NCBI RefSeq assembly: GCF_002261225.1
Contig: NZ_NEVM01000002.1
Location: 868,001 to 932,000, forward strand
Source: Bordetella genomosp. 10
Lineage (GTDB): Bacteria > Pseudomonadota > Gammaproteobacteria > Burkholderiales > Burkholderiaceae_B
Length of the DNA stretch: 64,000 nucleotides
Reading direction: 5' to 3'
A program made the translations under genes and the position numbers. How positions within the stretch are numbered: the first letter of the stretch is position 1; the number at the start of each line of letters is the position of its first letter. Below, piece after piece: positions 1 through 8,370 of this stretch. A model generated the notes under the pieces. That model saw nothing but the letters and a program-made list of their open reading frames with translations, did not search any database and was not told the DNA's origin.

Positions 1-11
1 GCCGATGGGCA

Positions 12-25
12 TTGATGTAAATCAA
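12..25. promoter_or_regulatory. Perfect FNR/ANR box
   Basis: The sequence TTGATGTAAATCAA matches the FNR/ANR consensus TTGAT-N4-ATCAA at every defined base. It lies beyond the 3' end of the leftward export operon, so it probably serves a promoter for a gene left of the window. It directly abuts a TetR-type operator at 26-47. The consensus is established; the target gene is inference because it is out of view. Confidence 0.7.
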
Positions 26-47
26 TTACCGACCCCCGGGTCGTTAG
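26..47. promoter_or_regulatory. Second TetR-type operator, near-copy of the one at 6658-6681
   Basis: Arms TTACCGACC and GGTCGTTAG flank a 4-base spacer. The 6659-6680 site has arms TTAACGACC and GGTCGTTAA with the same spacer length. Only one base differs in each arm, and the TCGAGCC that follows on the right is also shared. The likeness suggests the same TetR protein binds both places. The adjacent FNR box suggests a doubly controlled promoter facing left. Confidence 0.5.
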
Positions 48-131
48 TTCGAGCCGGGGCCGCGCCGGGCAGGTTCATGGCCCCGATTTCATGGCCTCAT
101 TCCATGGGAGCGAGCCCGTCGGACGGCCGGA

Positions 132-1256
132 TCAGGCCATCTGGCTGATCGTACGCCGGAAACGGGCCAGGGACAGGCCGAACAGCGCGCAGCCGATGGC
201 GAACAGGCTGAGGAAGGTTTTCCAGACCACGTCCAGGCCGGCGCCGCGGAACAGGATCGCCTGCCCGAGTTCGACGAAATGGGTGGTCGGCGCGACGAGC
301 ATGAGGGTCTGCACGATTTCCGGCATGCTTTCCCGGGGCGTGTTGCCGCCCGACAGCATCTGCAAGGGCAGCAGCACCAGCATCATGAGCAGGCCGAACT
401 GCGGCATGCTGCGCGCCAGGGTCGCCATGAAAATGCCCATGGACGTCGTCGCGAACAGGGACAGCGCGGCGCCGGCCAGGAATAGCGGGATGGAGCCCTC
501 GATCGGCACGCCCAGCAGCCCCTTGATCACGAACAGCAGGGAGCATGCGGCGGCGGCGAGCACGACCAGTCCCATGGACCAGACCTTGGCGATCATGATC
601 TCCGCCGGGGTGACCGGCATGACCAGCAGGTGCTCGATGGTGCCGTGCTCGCGCTCCCGGATCAGGGCCGCGCCGGTCAGGATGATGGACAGCATCGTGA
701 CGTTGTTGATGATGTCCATGAGCCCGCCGAACCAGCTTTTCTCCAGGTTCGGGTTGAAGCGCGCGCGCAGGGCCAGGTCGATGGGCAGCGTGCCGGCGCT
801 GCGATAGCGCTGGACGAACTCGGTGACCTCGCCCGAGACGATCTGCTGGATATACCCGCTGCCCGTGAATGCCTGGCTCATCCGGGTGGCGTCCACGTTG
901 AGCTGGATCTCGACGTGGCGGCCCGCCAGCAGGTCGCGTTGGAAGTCGGGCGGAATATTCAGGACGAAGGTGTAGTCGCCGCGATCCATGCCGGCATCTA
1001 TTTGCTGGGACGTGATCATCGCCGGCATCAGGAACTGCGGCGGAAAGAAGGCCGACGCAATCCTGGCGGAAACCGCCGAGTTGTCCTCGTCGACGATGGC
1101 GATCGGCGCGTTGTGCAGGGTTTCCGGCAGCGCCGTCGCGTTGGTGTAGACGGACACCGTGAAGGTGTAGACGATCAGCACCAGCATCGTGGGATCGCGC
1201 AGCAGGCTCCAGAATTCCTTGCGGCCCAGGCGGAGGATGTTCAGGACGCGGCGCAT
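132..1256 (-). CDS. ABC-2 type transporter permease (YhhJ-like)
   Basis: Inner-membrane permease of 374 residues with the ABC-2 layout: one N-terminal membrane helix at about residues 22-45, a long extracytoplasmic segment to about 180, then a block of five or so hydrophobic helices to the C-terminus. It is the last gene of a four-gene leftward operon. One base separates it from the fused ATPase-permease upstream. In the E. coli yhiI-rbbA-yhhJ cluster the equivalent gene has the same place. It probably pairs with the permease half of the upstream protein to form an export channel. The substrate is unknown; drugs or other hydrophobic compounds are plausible given the TetR regulator. Confidence 0.88.
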   Translation of the reverse strand: MRRVLNILRLGRKEFWSLLRDPTMLVLIVYTFTVSVYTNATALPETLHNAPIAIVDEDNSAVSARIASAFFPPQFLMPAMITSQQIDAGMDRGDYTFVLNIPPDFQRDLLAGRHVEIQLNVDATRMSQAFTGSGYIQQIVSGEVTEFVQRYRSAGTLPIDLALRARFNPNLEKSWFGGLMDIINNVTMLSIILTGAALIREREHGTIEHLLVMPVTPAEIMIAKVWSMGLVVLAAAACSLLFVIKGLLGVPIEGSIPLFLAGAALSLFATTSMGIFMATLARSMPQFGLLMMLVLLPLQMLSGGNTPRESMPEIVQTLMLVAPTTHFVELGQAILFRGAGLDVVWKTFLSLFAIGCALFGLSLARFRRTISQMA

Positions 1257-1257
1257 G

Positions 1258-4023
1258 TCAGCTATCCTGTTTCTTGAGCAGCGCGATCGCCGCGCCGACG
1301 ATCAGCGGGATGGCGAGCAGCAGGGGCAGGAATTCGCCGGCCAGGTCGGAAAAGCCCAGCGCCTTGCTGAAGATGCCGCGGCTGATGATGAACATATGGG
1401 TGGCCGGGTACAGGTTGCCGATGACGTGGCCCGCGCCTTCGAGCGAGGACACGGGATCGGTCAGGCCGGCGAACTGGATGGCCGGGACCATGGTGCCTAT
1501 CATGGCGAAGAACATCGCGGCGATCTGGCTGCGGGTGACCGCCGACGCCAGCAGCCCCATGCCGGTGGCGATGATGCTGAACAGGAACGCGGCCAGCAGC
1601 AGCACCGGGTAGCTGCCCGTGACCGGCACGCCGAAGACGGTGACGGCCAGCAGGCTCATCATCAGGAAATTGACCATCGCCAGCGCGATGTAGGGCAGTT
1701 GCTTGCCGAGCAGGAATTCCGTGCGCGTGATGGGGGTCACGTAGAGATTGATGATGGAGCCCAGCTCCTTCTCCCGCACCACCGCCAGCGCGGTGAGCAT
1801 GGCGGGCAGCATCAGCAGCAGCAAGGGCACCACGGCCGGCACCATGGCCGGGAGGCTGCGGACGTCCGGGTTGTAGCGGAAGCGCGTCTGCATGCCGAAC
1901 TGCGGCTCGGCCGCCTCGCCCAGCCGTTCGCGCGCCTGCTGGGCCAGCCAGAGCTGGTGGATGCCTTGCACGTAGCCGCGGACGGTCTCGGCGCGCGAGG
2001 GCATGGCGCCGTCGATCCAGGCGCCGATCTCGACCTGCTTGCCGCGCAGGGCGTCGCGCGCGAATCCCGGCGGGATCTCGATGGCCAGCGTCAGCTCGCC
2101 GCTGCGCATGCGGCGGTCCAGGTCGGCATAGTCGGCGATGGGCGGCTGCTCGATGAAATAGCGGGAGCCGGACAGGTTGAGCGCGAAGTTCCGGCTGAGG
2201 GTGGTCTGGTCGCGGTCCAGGACGGCATAGCGCAGGTCTTCCACGTCCATGCTGATGCCGAAGCCCATCACGAACATCAGGATCACCGAACCGAGCAGGG
2301 CCATGGTGGCGCGCACCGGATCGCGCCGCAGCTCCAGCGCTTCGCGCCAGGTGTAGGTGAGCAGGCGCGGCAGGCTGAAGGCCCGGCGGCGGGCGGGGGC
2401 GGCGGGCGCCTGGTTCGCCTTGGGCGTTTCCTGGGTGGTTTCTTCAGTGCTTTCTTGAGTGCCTTCCTCGGCCGCCGCCGCGCCGCCCGCCTCGACGAGG
2501 TAGCCGATGAAGGCTTCTTCCAGGTTGGCGGCGTTGCGCTTCCTGACCAGGTTGGCGGGGCTGTCGCTGTCCAGCACCTTGCCGGCGTGCATCATGGACA
2601 TGCGGTCGCATCGCGCGGCTTCGTTCATGAAGTGCGTCGAGATGAAGATGGTCACCCGGTCGCGGCGCGACAGCGTGACGAGCAGGCGCCAGAAGCCGTC
2701 GCGGGCGACCGGGTCGACGCCCGAGGTGGGTTCGTCCAGGATGAGGATTTCGGGCTTGTGCACCATCGCGACCGCCAGCGACAGGCGTTGCCGCATGCCC
2801 AGGGGCAGGGCGTCCGGCAGGCTGTCGAGCACGCCGCCCAGGCCGAAGCGTTCGACCATCTCGGCCACGCGCGCCTGCAACTGGTCCTCGGGCACGTGAA
2901 AGAGCTGCGCGTGCAGCACCAGGTTTTGCCGCACGGTCAGTTCGCCGTACAGGGAGAAGGCCTGCGACATGTAGCCCACCCGCCGGCGCGTGTCGATGTC
3001 CCGCGAATCGACCTCGCGCCCGAACAGCCAGGCCTTGCCCTCGCTGGCGGGCAGCAGGCCCGTCAGCATTTTCATGGTGGTCGACTTGCCGCAGCCGTTG
3101 GACCCCAGGAAGCCGAAGATCTCGCCGCGGCGGATGCGGAAACTGACGTGATCGACGGCCACGAAGTCGCCGAAGCGCATGGTCAGGTCCCTGGCCTCGA
3201 TCGCCACGTCGTCGCCGTCTTCCTCCAGGGGCGGGATGCGCACGGGCTCGTAGCCTTGCCGCTTGGCTTGCGGCAGCAGGCGGATGAAGGCGGTTTCCAG
3301 GGAGTCCGCCTGCGTCTGCGCCAGCAGTTCCGCCGGCGAGCCCGTGGCGAGCACCTTGCCGTCGTCCAGGGCGACCAGCCAGTCGAAGCGCTGCGCTTCG
3401 TCCATATACGCGGTAGCGACGACCACGCTCATGCCCGCCCGGCTCCGCCGTATCCGGTTGATCAGGTCCCAGAACTGCGCGCGCGCCAGCGGGTCGACGC
3501 CGGTGGTCGGCTCGTCGAGGATGAGCAGGTCGGGGTCGTGGATCAGCGCGCAGCACAAGCCCAGTTTCTGCTTCATGCCGCCGGACAGCTTGCCCGCCGG
3601 CCGGTCCAGGAAGGGATGCAGTCCCGTACTTTGCGTCAGGTCGTCGATGCGCCGGCGGCGTTCGGCCTCGTCGTGGCCGAACAGCCGGGCGAAGAACTGC
3701 AGGTTCTCCTCCACCGACAGGGTCGGGTACAGGTTCTTGCCCAGGCCTTGCGGCATGTACGCGATGCGCGGGCAGACCGCGTCGCGATGCGATTTGGCCG
3801 CCATGTCGCCGCCCAGCGCATGCACCGTGCCTTCCTGTATCGCGCGCGCGCCCGCCAGCAGCGACAGCAGGCTGGATTTCCCCACGCCGTCGGGACCGAG
3901 CAGGCCGACCATCCGGCCCGCCGGAATGCCCAGGGTCACGTCGTCCAGCGCCACCGTCTTGCCGTAGCGCAAGCGGACGCCGCGCAGGCTGGCGATCTCC
4001 GGGGATCGAGGGTCCGCCGCCAT
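1258..4023 (-). CDS. Fused ABC exporter: two ATPase domains plus ABC-2 permease (RbbA-like)
   Basis: A 921-residue fusion. The first ATPase domain (about 10-240) has Walker A GPDGVGKS at 43-50, signature LSGGM at 146 and Walker B LLILDE at 166-171. The second (about 270-500) has Walker A GSNGCGKS at 308-315 and Walker B LILDE near 427, but its signature reads LPLGM instead of LSGGQ. A Glu/Thr-rich linker (about 513-545) leads into an ABC-2 permease half with one early helix, an extracytoplasmic domain and several C-terminal helices. The architecture matches E. coli RbbA/YhiH. The gene sits 3 bases after the HlyD adaptor and 1 base before the second permease. The adaptor and outer-membrane factor in the operon point to export rather than the ribosomal role reported for RbbA. 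Confidence 0.9.
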   Translation of the reverse strand: MAADPRSPEIASLRGVRLRYGKTVALDDVTLGIPAGRMVGLLGPDGVGKSSLLSLLAGARAIQEGTVHALGGDMAAKSHRDAVCPRIAYMPQGLGKNLYPTLSVEENLQFFARLFGHDEAERRRRIDDLTQSTGLHPFLDRPAGKLSGGMKQKLGLCCALIHDPDLLILDEPTTGVDPLARAQFWDLINRIRRSRAGMSVVVATAYMDEAQRFDWLVALDDGKVLATGSPAELLAQTQADSLETAFIRLLPQAKRQGYEPVRIPPLEEDGDDVAIEARDLTMRFGDFVAVDHVSFRIRRGEIFGFLGSNGCGKSTTMKMLTGLLPASEGKAWLFGREVDSRDIDTRRRVGYMSQAFSLYGELTVRQNLVLHAQLFHVPEDQLQARVAEMVERFGLGGVLDSLPDALPLGMRQRLSLAVAMVHKPEILILDEPTSGVDPVARDGFWRLLVTLSRRDRVTIFISTHFMNEAARCDRMSMMHAGKVLDSDSPANLVRKRNAANLEEAFIGYLVEAGGAAAAEEGTQESTEETTQETPKANQAPAAPARRRAFSLPRLLTYTWREALELRRDPVRATMALLGSVILMFVMGFGISMDVEDLRYAVLDRDQTTLSRNFALNLSGSRYFIEQPPIADYADLDRRMRSGELTLAIEIPPGFARDALRGKQVEIGAWIDGAMPSRAETVRGYVQGIHQLWLAQQARERLGEAAEPQFGMQTRFRYNPDVRSLPAMVPAVVPLLLLMLPAMLTALAVVREKELGSIINLYVTPITRTEFLLGKQLPYIALAMVNFLMMSLLAVTVFGVPVTGSYPVLLLAAFLFSIIATGMGLLASAVTRSQIAAMFFAMIGTMVPAIQFAGLTDPVSSLEGAGHVIGNLYPATHMFIISRGIFSKALGFSDLAGEFLPLLLAIPLIVGAAIALLKKQDS

Positions 4024-4026
4024 GGC

Positions 4027-5106
4027 TCAGTCCGGCACGCGCGAGGCCAGCGACGCGGGCCAGGGCGCGTTGGCGTCCAGCTTGACCCAGGCCACGCCGG
4101 GCAAGCCGGTCTTTACCTGCGTCAGGTGCCGTTCGAGCAATTCGCGGGAAATCTGCGCCTTGACCCGGAACATCAGTTTCTGGCGTTCGGACGCCGTTTC
4201 CACCGTCTTGGGCGTGAACTGGGCCGTGTTCGCGACGAAGGAAACCTTGGCCGGAATGACGTATTGGGGCGCCGCATCCAGGACGATGCGCGCCTCGGCG
4301 CCGAGGGCGATGCGGCCGGCGACGGTTTCCGGCAGGAACAGGGTCATGTACACGTCGGAGAGGTCGACCAGGTTGAGGACCTTGCCGCCGGCGGCCAGCA
4401 CCTCGCCCGGCTGGGCGACCCGGAACTGGATCCGGCCGTCGCGCGGCGAGCTGAGCACGCTGTCGGCGAGGTCGGCCTGGATGCGCGCGACGGTGGCCTC
4501 GGTCGCGGTGACGCGGGCCGCCGCGCCGACTTGCTGGGCCTTGGCCGCCTCGACCGCGGCCTGGGCCGCGACGACTTGCGCCTGGCTGGCGTTGACGGCC
4601 GCCTGGGCGCTGCGCACGCGAGCCCGGTCGTCGTCCAGTTCCTGCTGCGACGAGGCGCCTTCCCGGGCCAGGGTCTCGGAACGGGCGAGCCGCCGCCGGG
4701 CGGCGTCCAGTTCCGCGCGGCGTTGTTCCGTATTGGCCTGGCTCGCCGCGACGTCGCTTTGCCGCAGGGCGACCTGGGCGCGCGCCGCGGCGACGGCGTG
4801 CAAGGCTTCCTGGCTGTTGGCCTTCGCTTCTTCGTACTGGGCCTGCAAGGTGTCGACCTGCATGCGCGCCAGCGGCTGCCCGGCCTTGACGAAATCGCCT
4901 TCGTTGGCAAGCACCTCCTGTATGCGGCCGGCGAGCTTGGTCGAGATATCGATTTCGGTGGCTTCGATGCGGCCGTTGCCGCTGGCGAATCCCGCGCCGG
5001 GCCCGTCGTCCGGCAGGCCTTTCCACGCGTACCACCCGCCCGCAAGCGCGGCGAGGACGGCGATCGCAATAATCGGCTTCCGGTATCGGGATAGGGAAAT
5101 GGTCAT
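4027..5106 (-). CDS. HlyD-family periplasmic adaptor (YhiI-like)
   Basis: A 359-residue membrane-fusion protein. An N-terminal helix (about 10-27) anchors it in the inner membrane. A split lipoyl motif follows (ISTKLAGRIQEV and later SPRDGRIQFRVAQPGEVL), separated by a long Ala/Gln/Arg-rich coiled coil at about 85-215. The C-terminal beta-barrel carries LFLPETVAGRIALGAEARI. Such adaptors join an inner-membrane transporter to an outer-membrane channel. Here the partners are the ABC proteins downstream and the NodT-type channel 10 bases upstream, giving a complete tripartite exporter. Confidence 0.9.
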   Translation of the reverse strand: MTISLSRYRKPIIAIAVLAALAGGWYAWKGLPDDGPGAGFASGNGRIEATEIDISTKLAGRIQEVLANEGDFVKAGQPLARMQVDTLQAQYEEAKANSQEALHAVAAARAQVALRQSDVAASQANTEQRRAELDAARRRLARSETLAREGASSQQELDDDRARVRSAQAAVNASQAQVVAAQAAVEAAKAQQVGAAARVTATEATVARIQADLADSVLSSPRDGRIQFRVAQPGEVLAAGGKVLNLVDLSDVYMTLFLPETVAGRIALGAEARIVLDAAPQYVIPAKVSFVANTAQFTPKTVETASERQKLMFRVKAQISRELLERHLTQVKTGLPGVAWVKLDANAPWPASLASRVPD

Positions 5107-5116
5107 GAAGGGCGCC

Positions 5117-6592
5117 TTAGCGGGAGTCGGATTGGGCGGGCGGGTCGATGGCGCCGCCGCCCAGCGCGGCGTACAGCGTCACGTTGCTCGACAGCAGGCC
5201 GCGGCGCACCTGCACCAGTTGTTGTTGCGCCTCGAGCAGGTCGCGCTGGGCGTCGAGGACTTCGAGATAGGCCGCGGCGCCGCTGTCGTAGCGGAGCTGC
5301 GCGAGCCGCGCGCGTTCGGTCTGCACCTCCAGCGTGGCGCGTTGGATGCCGACCTGTTCGGCCAGCCAGCGCCGGTCGGAAAGGGCGTCGGCGACTTCGC
5401 GGAAGGCGGTCTGGATGGTCTTTTCGTAGTCGGCCACGGCCTCGTTGGCGCGGGCCCGGGCCAGGTCCAGGTTGGCGCTGCGCTGCCCGCCGTCGAACAG
5501 CGGCAGGGCAAGCGTGGGCGTGAACGACCAGGCCCGGCTGCCGTGTTTGAACAGGCCGTCCAGTTCGGCGCTGGCGGTGCCGAAATCCCCCGTCAGCGCG
5601 ATGCGGGGAAAGAAGGCCGCGCGCGCGGCGCGGATGTTGGCATGGGCGGCCTGCAACGCGTGTTCGGCGGCGGCGATGTCCGGCCGGGAGACCAGCAGGT
5701 CGGCGGGCAAGCCTGGGCGCAGCGGCCGGAACACCGCGTCGTCGGATTGCGCCGGGACGGGCAGGGCTTCCAGCTCGTCGGCGCTGCCCACCAGCAGGCC
5801 CAGCGCATGCGCCTGGTTGGCGCGGCTCTGCGCCAGTTGCACCCGCAGCGCCTGCGCCTGGCGCAGCAGCGTGTCGACCTGGGTGAGGTCCAGCTTGGAG
5901 ATCGAGCCGACTTCGTAGCGGCGGGTGAAGATGCGCAGGGACTCCTGGCGGCTGGCGACGGTGCGGTCGGCCAGCGCGATACGCTCGTCGAGTTCGCGCA
6001 ATCCGAGATACCCGTTCGCGACCTGGCCGATGAGCGATACCCGTATGGCGGACTGCGCCGCGCGCGTGGCCAGGAAGTCCTGCAGGGCCGCGTCCTTGAG
6101 GCTGCGGACGCGGCCCCAGAGGTCCAGTTCCCAGGTGGTGAGTCCGACCGACAGGCCGTAGGTGCTTGCCGTGACGGGACGGCCGGTGAGGTTCAGGTCG
6201 CCCGGCACGCGCGACCGGGTCGCCTGCGCGTCGCCCTCGATTTGCGGGAACAGCGCCGAGCGCTGGATGCCGTAGGCGGCGCGGGCCTGTTCCACCCGCG
6301 ACACCGCCGCGCGCAGGTCGCGATTGTTGTCCAGGGCTTTTTCGATGAGGGATTGCAGCCGCGCGTCCGTGAAGAAGCCGCGCCACGGCAGGTCGGCGGC
6401 CGCGGCGGTCTCTTGCGGGGTTGCCGCGGCTTGCGGCGCGTTGGGATCGGCGGTGTCGGCCGGCCACGCCGCTTGCACCGGCAAGGGCGGCGGGGCGGGC
6501 GGCGCGGACGAGATGCACCCCGAAAGAAGTGTGGCGGCCAGCACGGCGAAGAACTGCCTGCGTGCGCCTTGCAAGTCACCGCGCATCGTCAA
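5117..6592 (-). CDS. Outer-membrane efflux lipoprotein, NodT/OprM family
   Basis: A 491-residue outer-membrane factor. The N-terminus has a lipoprotein signal ending in LLSGC, followed by a Pro-rich stretch and PWRGFFTDARLQSLIEKAL, typical of NodT proteins. Two repeats of long alpha-helical OEP domain follow, the second near GLPADLLVSRPDIAAAEHAL. It is the first gene of the leftward export operon and faces the divergent TetR gene across 198 bases that hold the operator. A NodT-type factor serving an ABC-2 exporter is less common than one serving an RND pump, but the tight operon leaves little doubt about partnership. Confidence 0.92.
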   Translation of the reverse strand: MTMRGDLQGARRQFFAVLAATLLSGCISSAPPAPPPLPVQAAWPADTADPNAPQAAATPQETAAAADLPWRGFFTDARLQSLIEKALDNNRDLRAAVSRVEQARAAYGIQRSALFPQIEGDAQATRSRVPGDLNLTGRPVTASTYGLSVGLTTWELDLWGRVRSLKDAALQDFLATRAAQSAIRVSLIGQVANGYLGLRELDERIALADRTVASRQESLRIFTRRYEVGSISKLDLTQVDTLLRQAQALRVQLAQSRANQAHALGLLVGSADELEALPVPAQSDDAVFRPLRPGLPADLLVSRPDIAAAEHALQAAHANIRAARAAFFPRIALTGDFGTASAELDGLFKHGSRAWSFTPTLALPLFDGGQRSANLDLARARANEAVADYEKTIQTAFREVADALSDRRWLAEQVGIQRATLEVQTERARLAQLRYDSGAAAYLEVLDAQRDLLEAQQQLVQVRRGLLSSNVTLYAALGGGAIDPPAQSDSR

Positions 6593-6617
6593 TGGACCCT
6601 GGGAGAAAAGTGCTTGG

Positions 6618-6651
6618 GATCGGTGTTCATCTTTCGATCGGTATTCATCTT
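6618..6651. repeat. Tandem direct repeat with 18-bp period in the efflux promoter region
   Basis: GATCGGTGTTCATCTT at 6618-6633 is repeated as GATCGGTATTCATCTT at 6636-6651, with 15 of 16 bases identical and an 18-base offset. It lies between the outer-membrane factor start (6592) and the TetR palindrome (6658-6681). It could be a simple duplication or a second tandem protein site. Confidence 0.6.
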
Positions 6652-6657
6652 ACCTTA

Positions 6658-6681
6658 CTTAACGACCCGTTGGTCGTTAAG
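6658..6681. promoter_or_regulatory. TetR operator, 10-bp perfect palindrome
   Basis: CTTAACGACC and its exact reverse complement GGTCGTTAAG are separated by 4 bases. The site lies in the divergent region between the tetR-type gene (start 6791) and the efflux operon (start 6592), the classic place for a TetR autoregulatory operator. That this TetR binds it is inference. Confidence 0.75.
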
Positions 6682-6790
6682 GTCGAGCCATGCGCAAAGG
6701 ATAAAATCCGATGGCGCCGAATCCGGGAGGCGGGCGCGCTGGCCGCCTCCTTGTTGGTTTCGCGCATCCACATGCGGAGACATGGTCCCT

Positions 6791-7459
6791 ATGAGCAAAG
6801 CCACCAGCCCGGCGCCGCGCAAGCGCGTCCGGCTATCGCCCGAAATCCGCAAGGAGCAGATCCTCGACGCCGCGCTGGTTGAGTTCGGCGCGCACGGCTT
6901 TTCCGCCACCTCGATCGACAGGATCGGCGCGCGCGCGCAGCTTTCCAAGGCGGGCGTCTACGCGCACTTCGCCAGCAAGGACGAGATTTTCGAGACCCTG
7001 CTGATGCGATCGCTCACGCCTTCGTTCGCGGCGCAGGACTGGTGCCCCTCGCCGGCGCGGCCGCTGGAAGCCATCGTCGATACCTACATCGATTCCTCCT
7101 ACGACCGGTTCAAGGAGCCGCGCGTCGCGGCGGTGCTGCGCCTGCTGATCGCCGAGAGCGGGCGCATGCCGCAGCTCGTGCGCCGCTGGCGCGGCGAAGT
7201 GCTCCAGCCTTACCTGGACCAGCAGCAGAAGATGATCGACCGTTGCGTGGCGCAGGGCGCGGTGCGGCCGGGCCCGTTGACGGATTTCTTCGATATCGTG
7301 GTGGCTCCTGTCGCGCAAGCGTGGATGATGTTCCTGGTTTTCGGCGATGACTTTCTTCGGCGCGACCTGAAAAAGCTCAAGGAAGCGCACCGTAAATTAC
7401 TGCTGGATACCCTGCGCCTGCCCGAGCCGGCGCCGGCGCGCCGAAGAAAGCGGGCATGA
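6791..7459 (+). CDS. TetR/AcrR-family repressor of the divergent efflux operon
   Basis: A 222-residue regulator. Residues about 20-65 form the TetR helix-turn-helix (RKEQILDAALVEFGAHGFSA, then SKAGVYAHFASKDEIFE). The C-terminal ligand domain is all-helical and ends in a basic tail RRRKRA. The start at 6791 is preferred because GGAGA at 6776-6780 is 10 bases away; an in-frame ATG at 6782 lies only 1 base from it. It presumably represses the leftward exporter through the 24-bp palindrome upstream, and perhaps also the promoter at the left edge of the window that carries a near-copy. Confidence 0.92.
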   Translation: MSKATSPAPRKRVRLSPEIRKEQILDAALVEFGAHGFSATSIDRIGARAQLSKAGVYAHFASKDEIFETLLMRSLTPSFAAQDWCPSPARPLEAIVDTYIDSSYDRFKEPRVAAVLRLLIAESGRMPQLVRRWRGEVLQPYLDQQQKMIDRCVAQGAVRPGPLTDFFDIVVAPVAQAWMMFLVFGDDFLRRDLKKLKEAHRKLLLDTLRLPEPAPARRRKRA

Positions 7460-7481
7460 GCGCGGAGGGCGCGTCGCCATG

Positions 7482-8213
7482 TCACGCGCCTTGCACCGCG
7501 ATTCCCGCCAACGCCGGTATGTCGGCAAGGACGACGGAACGCGGGCTTTTGCGGGCGATGGCGCCTGCCTGCTCCAGCGCGAGCAAGGCCCTGCTGACGG
7601 ATTCGGTCGAGAGCCCGAGATAGTCGGCGATGTGGTGCCGCGCCATGGGCAGCGTCAACTCGTTTCCATCGCTCATGCCTTCCGGGTAGGCTTCCTTGAT
7701 CCACAGCAGGAAGCTGGAGACGCGCGCCGCGGCTTCGTTCAAGGACACGGTCAGCGTATGGTACTGGGAACGTCGAAGGTCATGGCACAGCTTGGACAGC
7801 AGGCCGAAATCCAGCTTTGGATCGCGAACCAGCGCATCCCGCAGCGCGTTGACCGGAATCTGGTAGGCGACCAGCGGGGTCAGCGATTGCGCGTTCGATA
7901 CGTAGGCGCCGTTTTCGGCCAACCCGACCAGGTCGTGGGGGAACAGGAAGGCCGTAACGCGCTTGGATCCATTCGACATCGAGTGGTACGTTTCGGCGAC
8001 ACCGCTCACGATGTTGTAGATGTACCGGGCCTCGCTCCCTTTCGTATAGAGCTCGGTGTACTTGGGAAGACGGATCAGGCGCGATACCTTGATCAGCGCT
8101 TCCTGCTCGGCGGACGACAATAATTGAATCGCTTCTCCCGCGGCGCCTTTCATGAAAGGCACCGCCTTGATGGAGGGGCGATAGTCCGTGGCTGCCGGCC
8201 CACGCTCCGTCAT
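7482..8213 (-). CDS. Crp/Fnr-family regulator without iron-sulfur cysteines (FixK/DNR-like)
   Basis: A 243-residue regulator with a cyclic-nucleotide-type beta-barrel (about 40-150, with the GSEARYIYNIVSG turn) and a C-terminal winged helix (about 165-240). The recognition helix LSTESVSRALLAL has the Glu, Ser and Arg spacing by which FNR reads TTGAT half-sites. The only cysteine is in LCHDL of the linker region, so the N-terminal 4Fe-4S cluster of true FNR is absent. A perfect TTGAT-N4-ATCAA site lies 60 bases upstream of the ATG, suggesting autoregulation or control by a genuine FNR. It is convergent with the TetR gene. Confidence 0.88.
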   Translation of the reverse strand: MTERGPAATDYRPSIKAVPFMKGAAGEAIQLLSSAEQEALIKVSRLIRLPKYTELYTKGSEARYIYNIVSGVAETYHSMSNGSKRVTAFLFPHDLVGLAENGAYVSNAQSLTPLVAYQIPVNALRDALVRDPKLDFGLLSKLCHDLRRSQYHTLTVSLNEAAARVSSFLLWIKEAYPEGMSDGNELTLPMARHHIADYLGLSTESVSRALLALEQAGAIARKSPRSVVLADIPALAGIAVQGA

Positions 8214-8272
8214 TCTGCTGACCCCGGTTCATGAACAAACGCCGCATCATACAGCGCCGCCCGGATTCGTCC

Positions 8273-8286
8273 TTGATTCAAATCAA
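8273..8286. promoter_or_regulatory. Perfect FNR box upstream of the Crp/Fnr gene
   Basis: TTGATTCAAATCAA matches TTGAT-N4-ATCAA exactly. Its centre is about 66 bases before the regulator's ATG on the minus strand, a distance that fits activation from around -41 with a short leader. The upstream gene on the same strand ends at 8371, so this 157-base gap is the regulator's own promoter region. Confidence 0.75.
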
Positions 8287-8370
8287 TGCAAAGAATCTTC
8301 GCTTGTCCTTGCTCCCGCCGCGGTCCGGGGCATCGGTCCGGGCCGGCTTTGCGCGGCGGGCGCCGGACGC

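Noticed and set aside
1189..7459. Very long plus-strand open frames over the ABC operon (1189-5094 and 4022-7459)
   Set aside because: They are antisense to four clearly recognised genes and arise from high GC at third positions. Their translations are Gly/Arg/Gln-rich with no family motif. Only the last 669 bases of the second are real (TetR gene).
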